DNA of 64,000 nucleotides from Mermis nigrescens (taxonomy: Eukaryota > Nematoda > Enoplea > Mermithida > Mermithidae): assembly GCA_036768485.1 (NCBI GenBank), contig JAVLUZ010000145.1:22229522-22293521 (forward strand), read 5' to 3'. Both the position numbers and the translations under genes were made by a program. Positions 20,160 through 32,300 of this stretch are shown here, in pieces (position 1 is the stretch's first letter; the number at the start of each line of letters is the position of its first letter). The notes beneath the pieces were generated by a model. It searched no databases and had not been told where the DNA came from. It saw nothing but the letters and a program-made list of their open reading frames with translations.

Positions 20160-21169
20160 TATCGGAAGATTTCAGCTTGATTATACTATTTTGAAAAATA
20201 TTCATCATTCTACTGAAGTTTAAGAATAGTGCATTTATGATGATAAAAATAATTATTTATTAAAGAGAGTCAAAAACCTCTGAAATAAGGAAAGTCTGAT
20301 CAAACAGTTTGCAATACGGAGTTATCTATCGGCATTAGAAAATAGGTGTAGGTATAATTCAACGTTCACCTCTTCATACCTCAACAAACACTGGCTGTAG
20401 AAAAGTTTAAAGGTCAGATTCGTTATTCTGACCTTACGGAGAACATTTAAAAGAATTCATCATCTACGACGCTCTGGGTGCAAAAATGCTTCTCGGTGTA
20501 AACTTTACACTTGTGCTAATACCGCAATATTGGGTGTAAACAAAATAAACTGGGATCTGTAACGCTACGGTCAGGGCACCTTATAAGCATAATTAGCATG
20601 TTCCGCCTACTTAGCGGAGTAGTTGAAGAAATATCGTTATTGGTCTCGAACCCTTTACACTAAAACGATCACAGATAGAGAAATATTGCATTATAAGAAA
20701 AACAAAAAAATCTGGTTTTGAGATTTTGCAACCCTCTACATTATAAAACTGATTGGACTGCACAGAAACCAAAATTGAGTTAGATAAGCTGAAGGACACG
20801 CAAAGAGTAAAAAACATATATACTTTACACTTTTGTGCAACAACCATCGAGTGTAAAGAAATTTTAAGGTCAGATTCGTAATCAACAGCTTGGTGGAAAC
20901 ATTTTGAAAAAATTGGCCCTCCGCAAATTATTTTATTTTTCGGTTTACACTTTACACGCTCATTGCTAACTCGGTATTGATGTGTAAACAAAAAAAAGAC
21001 CGACATCGAATTTTTTAATTATCCATCGATTAAAAAAACCGCACCTCCCAGATGTGTGCCGTTATAGCTGTGAGGGGGGAACAAATTTCGCACTCGCTGT
21101 GATAAACATATAAGAAAAAAGGAGGCCAAGTATATTATAGGTAGCGCTATCGCGCTACCTACGATTATG

Positions 21170-21750
21170 TATTTTTGCAACCATGTCAAAGTAGGTACCT
21201 ATGTAAGCAAAATATGCATATCAATGCACTGTAATAAACTATGCATATTTTAAGACTCGTTTATTTTATTTCAAAGTCAAAAGACTATGCAAGTAATCAA
21301 TATTTTTTTGAACGATTATCTCTCATTTCCAAACGATTTTTCACTGTATCGGAAGCAACAATTACGATGTTATGCATAGCAATGAATAAGCATAGCTAGT
21401 TTGTGTTACAGTAGACTACCTAAACGAATTTTGTGCCTGCTCACTAATAGTACAAAATTGATTTTAGTGCACAAGGTTTTGTGAAATAAACTAGAAAAAC
21501 ACTTGCATTACATTTTTAGACGCAAAATTTTAAAAATTTTCATTCATTTACAAACTTTCAAAATTTACGAGATTAAGTTTCAAAATTGCATGAATTCCTT
21601 TCACTTTTCGTCAAATAACAAAATTTCGGAATATTTGGATCAAAATCAGCGAAGCTCAACGGTCAAGAATACATGTGGCAAGCAAGGATTAAGAAAACAA
21701 ATAATTTTATGGTCAATATCATTCCTACCTACCTAATGTTTTGTAATCTC
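21170..21750. other. No gene seen
   Basis: AT-rich non-coding DNA. A 77-codon open stretch (21503-21736) has no features. Confidence 0.3.
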
Positions 21751-21751
21751 C

Positions 21752-21926
21752 CAGTTTGTTTCACATAAGTTAGGGCACAAATTTTAAAAACTATGTATGT
21801 CCGACAACAAACTGACAGATTGCAATTATACAGCATTGATTTGATATATAGTAATCGTAATCCGTTCGCTTACTTTCGAAAAAATTATTGAAATTTATGC
21901 CCAAACTTATATGAAACAGACTATAG
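21752..21926 (+). mobile_element. MITE family E, copy 2
   Basis: About 175 bp. The left terminal repeat is CAGTTTGTTTCACATAA and the right ATGAAACAGACTATAG. The body (GACAGATTGCAATTATA) matches copies at 13954 and 27041. Confidence 0.7.
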
Positions 21927-21929
21927 GCC

Positions 21930-22835
21930 AACAAACCTCAACGAACCATATGTATGAGGTGGCTCGGCTAGGTAATGGGTATACATACGTGAACGTCTTG
22001 TCTCCATATGATAATACAACTCTGTGGAAAATACCTACTGCATCATGCGTACAAAATAAGTAGGTAAGATAAAGAGCGAAAAAGGAAAAAGTGCTACCAC
22101 TTCATACTAAAATTATACCAGAATTATATCAAAAATATTTTCGCAATTTCCAGAGTTTTAATATGATAAGAATATAATATACCAAAATTCACAGAATTAA
22201 TATATGATATTGATAGTCCAGCAAGTGCCTACCAAAATCATACCGAAATTTATTTTTGGTTTATCAAAATAACACTATCCTGTTGTTGAAAATTATTAGA
22301 ATTTATGCACGAAGTTATGTGAAACAGACTGTAAGTGCATCAAAATTGATTAAATGGCAGCCGCTCGCTCCTTCTCAACTTTTCTGTCGACTTACAGTAA
22401 TCACTAGTTAGGCAGACTAAAGCCTTAGAAAAATTTGCTAGAAAAACTCTCGAATAACGACTTCTGCGAAAATGGGTTGTTTGGAGCAGTACAGACTAGC
22501 GGTTAATTTTAGGTGGAACCTCTTGAGAGCGGGAAAATGAAGCCAGAAACTTTAAAAAGTGGGGAAAAATAAAAAATCCGCTGGAAACCTATTGAGCTGA
22601 CATTGAGAATTTTGGTGAGCGTGGTGATTTAAAAAATAATTATCTATTTAAATTGTAGACTTTGAAGGCGAGCTTAGAAGATTTATATTTTCTGATAGTG
22701 CTCCTTAACGATATTTTGATAATTATATTTCTGTTGCTGAAAATCTGTAGCATGTTGTCATCTTTATTATCTATCTTTTTGCAAATGGGGAGCTAAGAGA
22801 GCCGTTCGCAAAAATGATTGATCGAACAAAAGAGG
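21930..22835. other. Repeat fragments, no gene seen
   Basis: It contains a right-end fragment of MITE family E at about 22285-22334 (ATGTGAAACAGACTG), preceded by CAAAATAACACTA, the reverse complement of DNA found right of the truncated copy at 14080. An unrelated element may therefore have inserted in family E more than once. The remainder is non-coding. Confidence 0.35.
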
Positions 22836-22839
22836 CAGC

Positions 22840-23095
22840 GATGCGCCAGGGTTTAAGAAAATCTTCAATTAACAGTGAAAATTTTCAAGCGAAAATGCAA
22901 CAAAATCAAGGCAAAAACGGGCGAAAATCGCAAATTTTTCACGACAGTGCTTGAAATTGACCCGAAACTGTCAACTAAGAATGTTTTTACGTTATTTTTA
23001 TCTTTATACCAATTTTTAATATCATTTTAGCTCAAAAAAGCCACTGACTGTCCCTCCAGGCCCAAGCCGGCCTGACCTAACGGACTGGCCATATT
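22840..23095 (+). repeat. Repeat family D copy
   Basis: It shares the family order GAAAATG...CAAAAACGG, TGAAAATT, GTTATTTTTATC-TTTATACCAATTTTT, ATCATTTTAGCTCAAAAAAG and a CGGCC-type end. Other copies: 26315, 30376, 38755, 42005, 46105, 47085. Confidence 0.5.
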
Positions 23096-23099
23096 TATT

Positions 23100-24213
23100 C
23101 TCGGACGAAAATTTGAAAGATACAACCTGCTGCATGAAATGAAATGGCCTGGTTGTTTGTTTCTTGCTTACAGAACTAATTCACGATGTCGTAATGGTAG
23201 GTATATCGGCGCACGTTTATTTGTGATGTGTACGGTACAGTTCTTGAATTCGCACAGAATGCACGTCGTAGTTACGGTTGAGCTGTTGTTTGCATATTGA
23301 TTATTATGTTGTCGTCCGTTCCTTATTGTCCATTAGTCCGTATTATAATACGTTTGAGGCTAACCTCGATGCGGAGCTGACCCCCACTTCGACCCTGTCG
23401 TTTACCTATAGTTTTATGGGGTTTTACCGTTCCCTGCACAGCGTTACAATAATGCACTTAGAAGCGAAATCTCACGATTAATGAGGATATGCATGCGCGT
23501 CTATTTTGGCCTTCCTGGTTTAATACGCGTCTATATACAACTGGAAAATGCGATGCATGTTCTACTGCAGGATCTACAATCGTACAAAAATTTCGCCATC
23601 TCTATGGCTGTATATTTATCTTTCGTACAATAGTACATTTAATAATTCGTCTGCGTACCTGTTCAGGTACATGTACAAGGTAGGACCTCATTTTTGTCGG
23701 CCTAGGTAACATACATTATATTCGTATATTCTTTTTAGTTAGGTATGTGTGTATATGTCTCACCCGTATCGCACTCGTAGTTTTATGCGCATCAAAAATT
23801 CTGTCAATCCTTTTAGATTTCGATCGTCGTAGATATCCAATGTTGCTTGAATGCTTATAAGAATAATAATTATATGTCGTATGATTCATGGAATGCGCAA
23901 CTTTTCCTACTACAAAGCTTACTTTTATACGCTATTGTTAACATCTCGTCCTTGTGTCATTCGTAAACGCGTATCTACGCATAAATGGTGGATAAGTATC
24001 TACTTCAATGCATGTTTTTTCCAAAAGTTCACTTTGCTAACAAGCTTAATTTTCACCTCTGGTTCGCTTATTTTTTGTTCTCCGAGCTGTTGCTAAAATG
24101 CGCATAACACCCGCAACGTATTGCATGACTGGAGTTCGTGCAAAATAACAATGTATAACAAGTGATATCGAAAAATATAAAAAGTACAATTTATTATGGA
24201 TCTCCTTATTAAC
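23100..24213. other. No gene seen
   Basis: More balanced base composition than its surroundings, with many CG-containing words. No long open frame or recognisable domain. Could be an old decayed element. Confidence 0.3.
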
Positions 24214-24221
24214 GGTACCTA

Positions 24222-24706
24222 CCAATGGCGGATCCAGGTTTTTCTGACAGGTGGAAGCGTAACCCCAAATTTCCTTAATAGTGTCAAAAATTGTACAAAT
24301 CCGTCCAATATGCTTGAAGTAGCGCTTTTTGTTGTCTTTTGATACAAAATCATTGGTGATCCGAATAAGTTAGAAATTTTCGAAAGTTACCTTCGAAAAA
24401 CGCTCAAAATTAGTGCAAAAATCGGCACAAATCACCAAAAATATTTGACAAATGATTGTAAGAACTAAAAAATTATTTTTCTTCACAGAAACTACTCTTC
24501 TGACGTAAAAGTTAAGTTTTTAGAGCGCCAAGATTGTCAGTAAGTGCCATTAATGAGTACTACTCGGTGCGAAGCGCCGGGAAAATTCGAAAAATCGTGA
24601 TAAAAAATGGCTGAAATCATAAAAAAATACACATTATTCTCTATTGCACCTAACTATTTTTTATGGCAGGGGCGGCCGCCCCCTTCCCGCCCCGTAAACC
24701 GCACCT
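24222..24706 (+). mobile_element. hAT-like MITE with GGCGGATCCAGG start
   Basis: It begins CCAATGGCGGATCCAGG and ends CCCCGTAAACCGCACCT. It is flanked by a perfect 8-bp duplication, GGTACCTA (24214-24221 and 24707-24714). There is no coding capacity. The GGCGGATCCAGG start and 8-bp duplication are usual for hAT MITEs. Related fragments are at 52250-52510 and 61150-61432. Confidence 0.8.
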
Positions 24707-24714
24707 GGTACCTA

Positions 24715-25257
24715 CTGCTAATACGAGTCACTATAAATTAAAATTGTTGAAGAAAGACGAAAGCGTCTAAATATTTTAATGATTCATTAAAATAGAGGTG
24801 TCCCCTAATTTAAAATGGTCCCGTAACAACGACGAAAGTTGTTGAACTCGTTGAACGCATGCCTTACTAGTACGTCATGCCTTGCTATGTCGCCAACGAT
24901 TACATTTTTCAACACTTGTTCATTCGATTTATGTTAGCTATGTACATTAGCTATTTAATTTCCTAGCTTTATATACTCTTGCTTATATTTATTTCTGCTA
25001 AACGATCAACATGCATTTCTCAATGCATATTCACTTAAAATCGTTCACGCTTCTTGTTAAAACTTCATTTTGCTCAAACGACGTGAACGGACCAACAAAT
25101 AAGATTCATAGATTATGAGTGCAGCGAATTTCGAACACGCCTTTATTTCCGGCACTGTTTAAAAAAAGTTTTAGTTTGATGGAGGAATATGCCTAAATAA
25201 TTTGAAGAATTTTAAGGTTGTAAGGTTTTCCTAAAGTTTTATTCGAGCCAAAACACT
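24715..25257. other. No gene seen
   Basis: AT-rich non-coding DNA without recognised features. Confidence 0.3.
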
Positions 25258-25265
25258 ATTATGGC

Positions 25266-25511
25266 CATAGGTGGGCAGCACCAAAATTCTGGGGGTGAAA
25301 AATTTTCAAAGGTCACAAAATGGTCTTAAAAGTGGTCGTATGACGAAAAAACACCATTTTTCGACGTTTCTCATCGAGCACTATCCAATGGCATCAAAAA
25401 ATCGCTAAAAAAGCAGAAAAAAATTTTCAAAATTCTAATTCTGGGGGTATTTCAATTTCTGGGGGGTGGGATTTCAACTTCTGGGGGTGCATACCCCCAC
25501 GCCCATGTGTG
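25266..25511 (+). mobile_element. MITE family A, copy 3
   Basis: It starts CATAGGTGGGCAGC and ends CCACGCCCATGTGTG, with a perfect 8-bp target duplication ATTATGGC on both sides (25258-25265, 25512-25519). Confidence 0.9.
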
Positions 25512-25568
25512 ATTATGGCTGCTAAAATGTTTAAAAGCACCGCAGGCGTTTAGCATTATTCGACTGCA

Positions 25569-25618
<50 letters not shown>
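25569..25618. repeat. (CA)n microsatellite
   Basis: About 23 uninterrupted CA units, then CATACGCACA. Confidence 0.95.
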
Positions 25619-25620
<2 letters not shown>

Positions 25621-25766
25621 GCACATGGGCATGGGGGTCTTGATCCCCAGAATCTGAAAGACCCCTCACAAAATCGATAGACCCCATCGAGAATTGAATT
25701 TTGGGTCCTATTGAGGCGATTTCGCCCCATCGATTTCCCAGAATTCGGTTGCTGCCCACATATTGC
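25619..25766. repeat. Repeat family B copy
   Basis: From GCACATGGGCATGGGGGTCT to GTTGCTGCCCACATAT. It has AGACCCC words and the CCCAGAATTCGG end shared with 43880-44022, 50185-50318 and 59940-60062. The ends resemble those of MITE family A, so it is probably a related non-autonomous element. Confidence 0.55.
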
Positions 25767-25769
25767 ACC

Positions 25770-26310
25770 ACGCCATATATTTTTCTGCGACTGCTTGAAA
25801 ATAAGAAAAGCTAACATTTTGAGATGAGCTGCAGAAGGACGTACAATTGTTTCAGAGTCATGGCTCGTTTCTTGCTTCAGTATTTTACTCGTCACTTCCT
25901 AATGCTATTCTTTGACTTGTTTATCTTTAATACACTTCAGAACTTTTCTTTATTTCGGGTATCTATCTTGCGGGATTATAATTCAGATTTGTTAGGAATC
26001 CAAATTTGAAAATGAGACTTGTGCAAATAGACTTCTCTTATACATCTTCAGAGTCATTCGTCTTCTTTCATCTTTAACTTTTATTTATTATTCAATGTTT
26101 ACATAACTTGTGATAGTATTTAGCTCGTCTTTTAAGCAAGACGAATCCAGTTTCGCTTATTAGTACGCTAGTCAAGTTAGGGTTCTTAAATAATCGTTGT
26201 TGTGTCTAGTTGAGACATTCCGTGAAGACAGCGAATGTCTACTTACAAAAATATTGAATATACGAAAACTTCATATGTGTTGTACTTCACCAGAATCCAT
26301 TGGCCCGGAT
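25770..26310. other. No gene seen
   Basis: AT-rich non-coding DNA. Confidence 0.3.
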
Positions 26311-26314
26311 GTAA

Positions 26315-26590
26315 ACAGACATGCACGTGGGAAGGGGGTTTTGGCTAGACTCCCGGAATAGAGAAATGGGAAATTTTGTGGGGAAAATGAAGCATGATGA
26401 AGGTCAAAAACGGATAAAAATGAAAATTTTATTAAAATCTGGTATAATTGACCAGAAACTGTGTAATAATGTAGTTTTAACGCTATTTTACCGCTTAAAC
26501 CAGTTTTTGAGATCATTTTGGCCCAAAAAGCTCAACTTTTGACCTCTCATACCGGGTGACTCCCTCCCCCGCCAGATCGACCATGCTGTC
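26315..26590 (+). repeat. Repeat family D copy
   Basis: It runs from CAGACATGCACGTGGG to GATCGACCATGCTGTCC. The body AAGGTCAAAAACGGATAAAA, TAATTGACCAGAAACTGTG, TTTTAACGCTATTTTA matches the other family D copies. Confidence 0.6.
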
Positions 26591-26594
26591 CATC

Positions 26595-27040
26595 TATGTT
26601 CGTATAATTTATTCTTCATTCAGACCCGCCACGAGTTTTAGAAAGCTTACCACACGGCCTGGATTGTTGTCACATATTAGACTCCGATGATCTGATGCAA
26701 TTTATTTTTATTGTTATGATCTCGTCGAACCGTAATATATGACAATGAGGACTGATATTTTAATTTCCTTCCTGTTGACTACAGTTTTTCTTTATAGTAA
26801 GCCACACTGCTGTGCACAAGGGCGACCTTGAAAAAACCTAACTCTCTTTTGGGTCAAAAATGAGCAGTATGCAGAACAAAAGTGTATTTTTTATTGATTT
26901 TAATCCGTTTCTTATTCAAAATTACCGTCAAATTAGAATTAATTGTGGAAAAGGGCACCACCAAAACTTATGAATAACGGTATTCTCCTTTAAATGTCAC
27001 ACACCTATTGTCTCGCTTTGTTTATTTTAAGTATCTACCG
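26595..27040. other. No gene seen
   Basis: AT-rich non-coding DNA. Confidence 0.3.
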
Positions 27041-27209
27041 TTATAGTCTGTTTCACACAACTTCGGTCATAAATTTCAAAAATATCTCCGACAATAAGCT
27101 GACAGATTACGATTATAGCATTGATCTGATATATAATTATCGTAACCTCGGCTTACTGTCGATAAAAATTCTTAAAATTATGCACGAAGTCATGTGAAAT
27201 AGACTATAA
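27041..27209 (+). mobile_element. MITE family E, copy 3 (complete)
   Basis: 169 bp with terminal inverted repeats TTATAGTCTGTTTCACA and TGTGAAATAGACTATAA. The ends suggest a TA target site, as used by Tc1/mariner transposases. Confidence 0.8.
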
Positions 27210-27541
27210 TTAATCACTCGCACTTAAACACTTCGTTTTATAAGGCAGATATGAAACGGAGGTTTTATTATTTTTGAAATTTTTGACCAGCTGGAGTGGG
27301 TTTCTCATTAGAACGTCTAAGTTGGACGCGTCGAAGTTAGACGCGTCGAACTTAGACGCCATTTCGACGAACTTTAGACGCGTCGAAGTTAGACGGAAGT
27401 TAGACGCGTGCGTCTAAAAGTCTTAACTGTGTTCCTCATAGAACGTCTAAATTACGTCTAAGTTGTAAGTTAGGTGTAAGTTGCTCAATACAAACAAATA
27501 TCCATGTAAGGTGTGCTTCCTTTGATTCAAACTACAAATTC

Positions 27542-27832
27542 GTGAAAGAACACTGCAATGGCGATAAATTGTCAGTAATTGCAAAATATTGTTTGAAGTT
27601 GTGTGTTTGTATTATTGATTGCTGTAAAAATTTTCAATGGAGTCACCACAGTTCGAATCAGATTCTTGAATCAAAAACATCCGAAACCAATAGCAAAAGT
27701 CAAGGGTCAGCTAAACGCCCGCGATGTCCAAATTTTTCTGCTGCGGACACTGCGATTTTAGTTCAAGAATACGGAAAGCATCAAAAAGTTCTGGATGCCC
27801 CCTTTTCGGCTACATGCACTTACAAAGTATAA
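27542..27832 (+). pseudogene. Harbinger Myb/SANT-like DNA-binding protein (fragment)
   Basis: Harbinger transposons encode, besides the transposase, a Myb/SANT-like protein that binds the terminal repeats and brings the transposase to DNA. Residues 58-87 (KRPRCPNFSAADTAILVQEY, then GKHQKVLDAPFS) match the first helices of that domain. The frame then ends at 27830, so the rest of the trihelix is lost or shifted. The preceding 57 residues are not recognisable and may be non-coding. It is convergent with the transposase on the minus strand inside the same inverted repeats, which supports the assignment. Confidence 0.6.
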
Positions 27833-27984
27833 AGAATGTTAAACTATTTCTTTGCGACGTGAAATATTTTTTAGAAGTTACGACATGTCTGACAGTCATG
27901 AACTTAAAATATTACCACCTATGCAGCCCATCTACATATACGTACCTTGTTTTTCTGTGATAATCATTGAACTGATTTTCGGCA

Positions 27985-28609
27985 TCAGTAAGGCGTAAGA
28001 AGCCATTTTTTACGTGAATACCCAGAATCGCCAAGTAAAATACCGGCTAGGGTGCCATTTTCTAACTGTAATGATAAGTTGCTAGCGGATAAAATTCTAC
28101 TGTCATGAGCTCGAAAATTTACCCTCCACATCGCATACTGCTTGGCAATTTATAGAACGTCGTCCTTTATAATTTACATAAGAGTTTTCGTCATCACTGG
28201 GCGCTAAAACCAATACATGGGTACAATCAATGCATCCTACGACATTCGGTATTTTGCATTTTCTATAAAATTTTTGCTTGATTGCATTTAAGTTTTCAAT
28301 ATTCCTCGGAAAAAATATAACTTTGTTAAGCATATGCTCGAATAATTGATCCGTGGTTCCAGTAACAATTCTTGAAACAGTTGATTTCGAATGCAAATTA
28401 AACAGTTTCGCCACAGCTAAATAAGGGCTTCCAGTTTTGTAGAAATGCAACGTTATTGCCAATTTTAATTCCGTTGAACAACTTGAATTTCCCTTTGCAG
28501 GTACTTTCACCAATAAATAAGCATGAATTCTTCGAAACAATTTTTCGTAAATCCAATTAATGAACGTAAAAATCTTTATCCGGAAGGTCATTAAAATTAC
28601 AAGACTCAA
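27985..28609 (-). pseudogene. Harbinger (HARBI1-like) DDE transposase, truncated
   Basis: Minus-strand frame 28609-28103 followed, after a one-base shift, by a readable tail to about 27985. The N-terminal helix-turn-helix region (ELKLAITLHFYKTGSPYLAV, then FNLHSKSTVSRIV) is typical. The first catalytic Asp is in IPNVVGCIDCTHVLV, followed by YKGRRSINCQAVCD. The second is in LLGDSGYSRKKWLLTPY. After this a stop comes at once, so the third catalytic residue and the C-terminus (about 100 residues in the family) are missing. Not an active enzyme as written. Confidence 0.88.
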
Positions 28610-28898
28610 ATGATTGTCGTTTTGATTGAAAACGAGTTAAAACCATCGAAAGTGCCATATTTTTACGATAAACAACTTTCATGTGTGCATGCTGATTGCA
28701 AAGAATAAGCTTTTAATCAAAAGTTAACCCAGCCCCCTGCCTCGTCTAGTGATTCGTCTAAATCACGTCTAACTTCGACGAAATTTCGACGCGTCTAACT
28801 TAGACGTCTAATGAGAAACACAGTTAAGAATCGACGCGTCTAAATCTAAAAATTTAGACGCGTCTAAGCTTAGACGTCTTATGAGAAACCCACCCCTG

Positions 28899-29295
28899 AT
28901 GGTATTATCTAAATTGTTATCTCAAATATAATCTAAATATTACTTAAACTATCTGACCCTAAATGCAAAGAATTTCAAATAAATTTTTCGGTCAAATAAT
29001 GTGCTAATAAAACAAGATGAGTGGCGAAGCAATAGAAGGGTTTAAAGTATCGTTTTCGCTGTCTATTTCAATGTTCAAAATTATTAAGTTATAATTCTAA
29101 GATACTATTTTTCCTTGAAACGATCATTATCTTGTGCAAATATCGTTATCATTAATCAATATCCTTTTTTAATTATACTATTGTTTCTATTATTGCCTAA
29201 GAGCACATTATTAGTGCCATCTCAGTTATGGCGTCGAATCTGATAATTCAGGCTATCAACAGTCCATAGGTAATCAGTTCTTTGGCGGCTCTCAG
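28899..29295. other. No gene seen
   Basis: AT-rich. The last 75 bases (29222-29295) contain three acceptor-like CAGs before the first recognised receptor exon, and upstream coding may start here. Confidence 0.3.
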
Positions 29296-29388
29296 CAGTC
29301 ACTCCATTGGCGCTGCTGGCCCAAATAGTAATCCGCAATTTGGTCCGCAGCAAGGACCACTGAACGGCATACCCGATGGCATTCCGAG
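29296..29388 (+). CDS. Receptor exon 1 of those found
   Basis: Reads HSIGAAGPNSNPQFGPQQ and onward, with low-complexity Gly/Pro/Gln. It ends CCGAG before GTATAC in phase 2, matching the next exon. The 5' border is uncertain: CAG at 29293-29295 is used here, and TAG in frame lies about 30 bases upstream. Confidence 0.55.
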
Positions 29389-32300
29389 GTATACGAGTAT
29401 ATTGTTCTGTAATCAATAATCATTGGTTCTACTTTTTTGGTCTCGTACTCGATTTTGTTCATAATCTTCCTACGTTAGAACATCGTTATTTTTTTTGCTT
29501 TCTTATCTTGCAGAATCATGAAGTTTTCAGAAATTGTTTGTTTCTATCGAATGTAAACATTATGTAAATGACAGCTAGCTTTCGAAAAGATTTTTTTCAA
29601 ACTGAAAACGAAAATTAATGATGATCTGTCTAGAAGAATGTAAGCATTGTTAATTGATCTTTTTCCTTCTTAAGGTTCGTTTTATTTATTATTGGTTCGT
29701 TGAAGTGCAGAAAGATCACAAAATATTTACAGAAAAAATAATCGAAACGAATAACGTCGAAAATATTAACTGCTTAACATATTGTAAATTGGTTATTTAA
29801 ATTGTTTGAAAATACTGTGCAAAGATGTTGTGCAAGAAATAACATAGAAATGGGGAAGCATTATTCGTAGTTTAGTAAGGAAGTTTACCTGCATGAAAAG
29901 ATATTAAACTTGTTATTTCTCTTGCTCAAAACATGTAGGAAAAATAAGAGGTGTCAGATGTGTGAATCTCAGAATTTTCGAAAAACTAGATGAGTTGTCT
30001 ACAGTATGAGTTTTGAGAGTTGTGTAATAACGATCTTGCCTACAGAATAGACTTGCTGTTAGCTATAGTCTGTTCCATTCTAAGCGGCCCATTTTTCGCT
30101 TTACAGTTTATTACTGTAGCAGAATATTTTACAAGTTAAATTGTTGCGGCAGTCTGTTAGATGCGCCACATATTAAGCAAAGTACATTTAACATCAATAA
30201 GAAGAATTTAAAGCAGCCAGTTGAAAAACAGCATAACCGAAGATTCCATTTGTGAAGCAAAAATCTATCACAGTAATAAGACATCACAAAAAAATGGGCC
30301 GTTTGGAATGGAACAGACTACAGTATGCTTGCATACGCATGCAAACATTTCAAGTCGACCAACGTTACCTGACCAGGCATGCAAGTGAGGGTTTGGGAAG
30401 ATCGTACAGACCCATCATAATAGAAAAATGGTTTTATCTGGAACATAAGTCAAAAATGAGGGCCCAAACTAGATGAAAATAAAATGTTTCTGTCGAAATG
30501 CTTGAAAATGATAAGAATCTGTGAATAACATAGTTTGTGCGTTATTTTTAGCATTTATACCAGTTTTTGGGATCATTTTGGCTCAGAAAGCCCAAAGCTC
30601 TCTGACTCACCATTCAGACCGGCCACGCTGTGCATCTAGGTGTCTGACCCTAAAACCAAACACCATGCATGCTCTCCTAGTACACATTCCAAAAAATACA
30701 ATGTTAAAAATCATACCGCGAGATTAGTTGCTTTAAGAGCTTAGTTTTTGATATTGAGCCAAAAAGCTTCTGATTCCTTAAATTTATTCAGCTCAAAGGT
30801 TCCACATCAAATGCAGAAGAGTACAAGTTTAAGTCAAAGAATAAACTCGTTAAAGTAACAGAGCTAAATAATTTGATTTAGTAGATCCTGTTAGGCTTAA
30901 GGCCTTGGACATATATTACGTTTTGACGCATTCCGAGGCAACAAACATTGGCCGGTGCTCCACAAGTCAAGATTGTTTTGGATCTATTTCCGTTTGAGCA
31001 GACGGTTCATGTTCCTCAGCTCGTTTGGTCCGAACCAACATCACAACCGGTATACTGCATTAGCCAGCCACCAACCGTTAAATTGATCTTCACCTGTCCT
31101 TCGTGCAATGTATTCAATTTCACTGGTTCTGGAATCTCAGGTAAGTAAATTTAACAAAATTGCAGAAGAATGGTATTTCATCCTGATTAAGAACTTACAT
31201 CTTATTGATATGTTCGCCTACCACCAGGGCCTCAATTAAGGGGGCGGGGATGGTCGCCCTTCCCCTTGGCCGAAAAAGTTTTTTGAAAGTTAAGATAATG
31301 CACGAAAAGATGGAAAAATTGAATGTATTTGTCGTAAAATCTTCAAATTTTCGCCGCCTAAGCGCCGGATATGAAGTATTTTCCATCATTCTGGCTCAAG
31401 CGCGACCAAAACATGACACTTTAACATAGCTTTTTACGTAAACAAAATTTTTTTAAGTTCGAATTTTATGATCTTGATGGATAGAGCATTTCGAAAACGT
31501 CGGAAAATGCGTTTTTTGCGAGCTATACCGGCGAATTTTCGAGATATAGACCCATTTATGTCTGGTCTGTCCCCCCCTCTTGGCCGAATCCTGGATAAGG
31601 GCCTGCCTACCACATAATACGTGTTCTTGAACTAAGTGATCTTTATCATATTTTACAATTACACTAACATAGTATTGCTCGCAAAATAATTGGTTTATGC
31701 GCAGAATCTCTTTGCTTAAAACGCCGAACTAGGTAACGGATAGATTTGCATAATTTTGAATGTCACTTATGCAGATAAAATGTATTGTTAAGCAATTTGA
31801 TCATAACTAACGGCATTTACTGAAGAGTCTTAATTTGAAAACCTCGGACTTCTTTGTCAGGTTTGGTGTATTATTCTCGACAAATATTTGTGAGTACGCG
31901 TCTAGAACTGCATAGAAATGTGAATTTATGCTTGAATGATTCGTAGCGTAATGACAAAATTTTTGTAAAACGCAAAATTACCAGTGAACGCCAAGAAATT
32001 GTATTTTTAATACTTACACACATGTAAATTAACTTTTCTCTAATGCTCTAAATATAGATTAACCAATCAACCCTAATACTTAGATACTTGGATAATTATA
32101 AAAGCAAACTAAGCTTACAATGAGTATGTACATAAACGTAACTGTATATTTTTTAGCTATGTTCGGCGTATGGTATTTTGAGAGATTTAGTTATTCATGC
32201 AATATGTTAAAAAGGTAGTAAAAAATTCTTTTAACTCTCAATCAAGTCGCATATTTTGCAGATCGCGTACAAAATGAAGAAAATAATTTGGTTTTTACGT

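Larger units (their letters stand above)
18225..21165 (+). mobile_element. Composite repeat K, copy 1
   Basis: Counterpart of 52769-56634. Both copies start with the same 770-bp inverted-repeat block and continue with TACACTACTTTTAATTAGCG. Both then carry a long region full of GTGTAAA/TTTACAC words, and end with CCGCACC, GTTATAGCTGT and CCAAGTATATTATAGGTA followed by a short hairpin (TAGGTAGCG...CGCTACCTA). No protein is encoded that I recognise. The flanks of the two copies differ, so the block is a mobile or duplicated unit. Its class is unknown. Confidence 0.7.
27291..28898. mobile_element. Nested Harbinger-type elements
   Basis: Outer ends CTGGAGTGGGTTTCTCAT (27291) and ATGAGAAACCCACCCCTG (28898) are inverted repeats. 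Inside them a second inverted pair, CTGTGTTCCTCAT and ATGAGAAACACAG, bounds 27427-28823 and is flanked on both sides by TTAA. The outer arms carry GACGCGTCGAAGTTAGACGC-type subterminal repeats. The simplest reading is a small Harbinger MITE (about 200 bp) into which a coding Harbinger relative inserted. Confidence 0.8.

Noticed and set aside
18225..21165. Helitron
   Set aside because: The 3' hairpin is suggestive, but the ends are not CTRR in copy 1, the 5' end is not TC, and no Rep/helicase is present. Left unclassified.
25452..25895. 147-codon minus-strand open stretch with a run of Val-Cys
   Set aside because: The run is the (CA)n microsatellite, and the rest is MITE and family B repeat.
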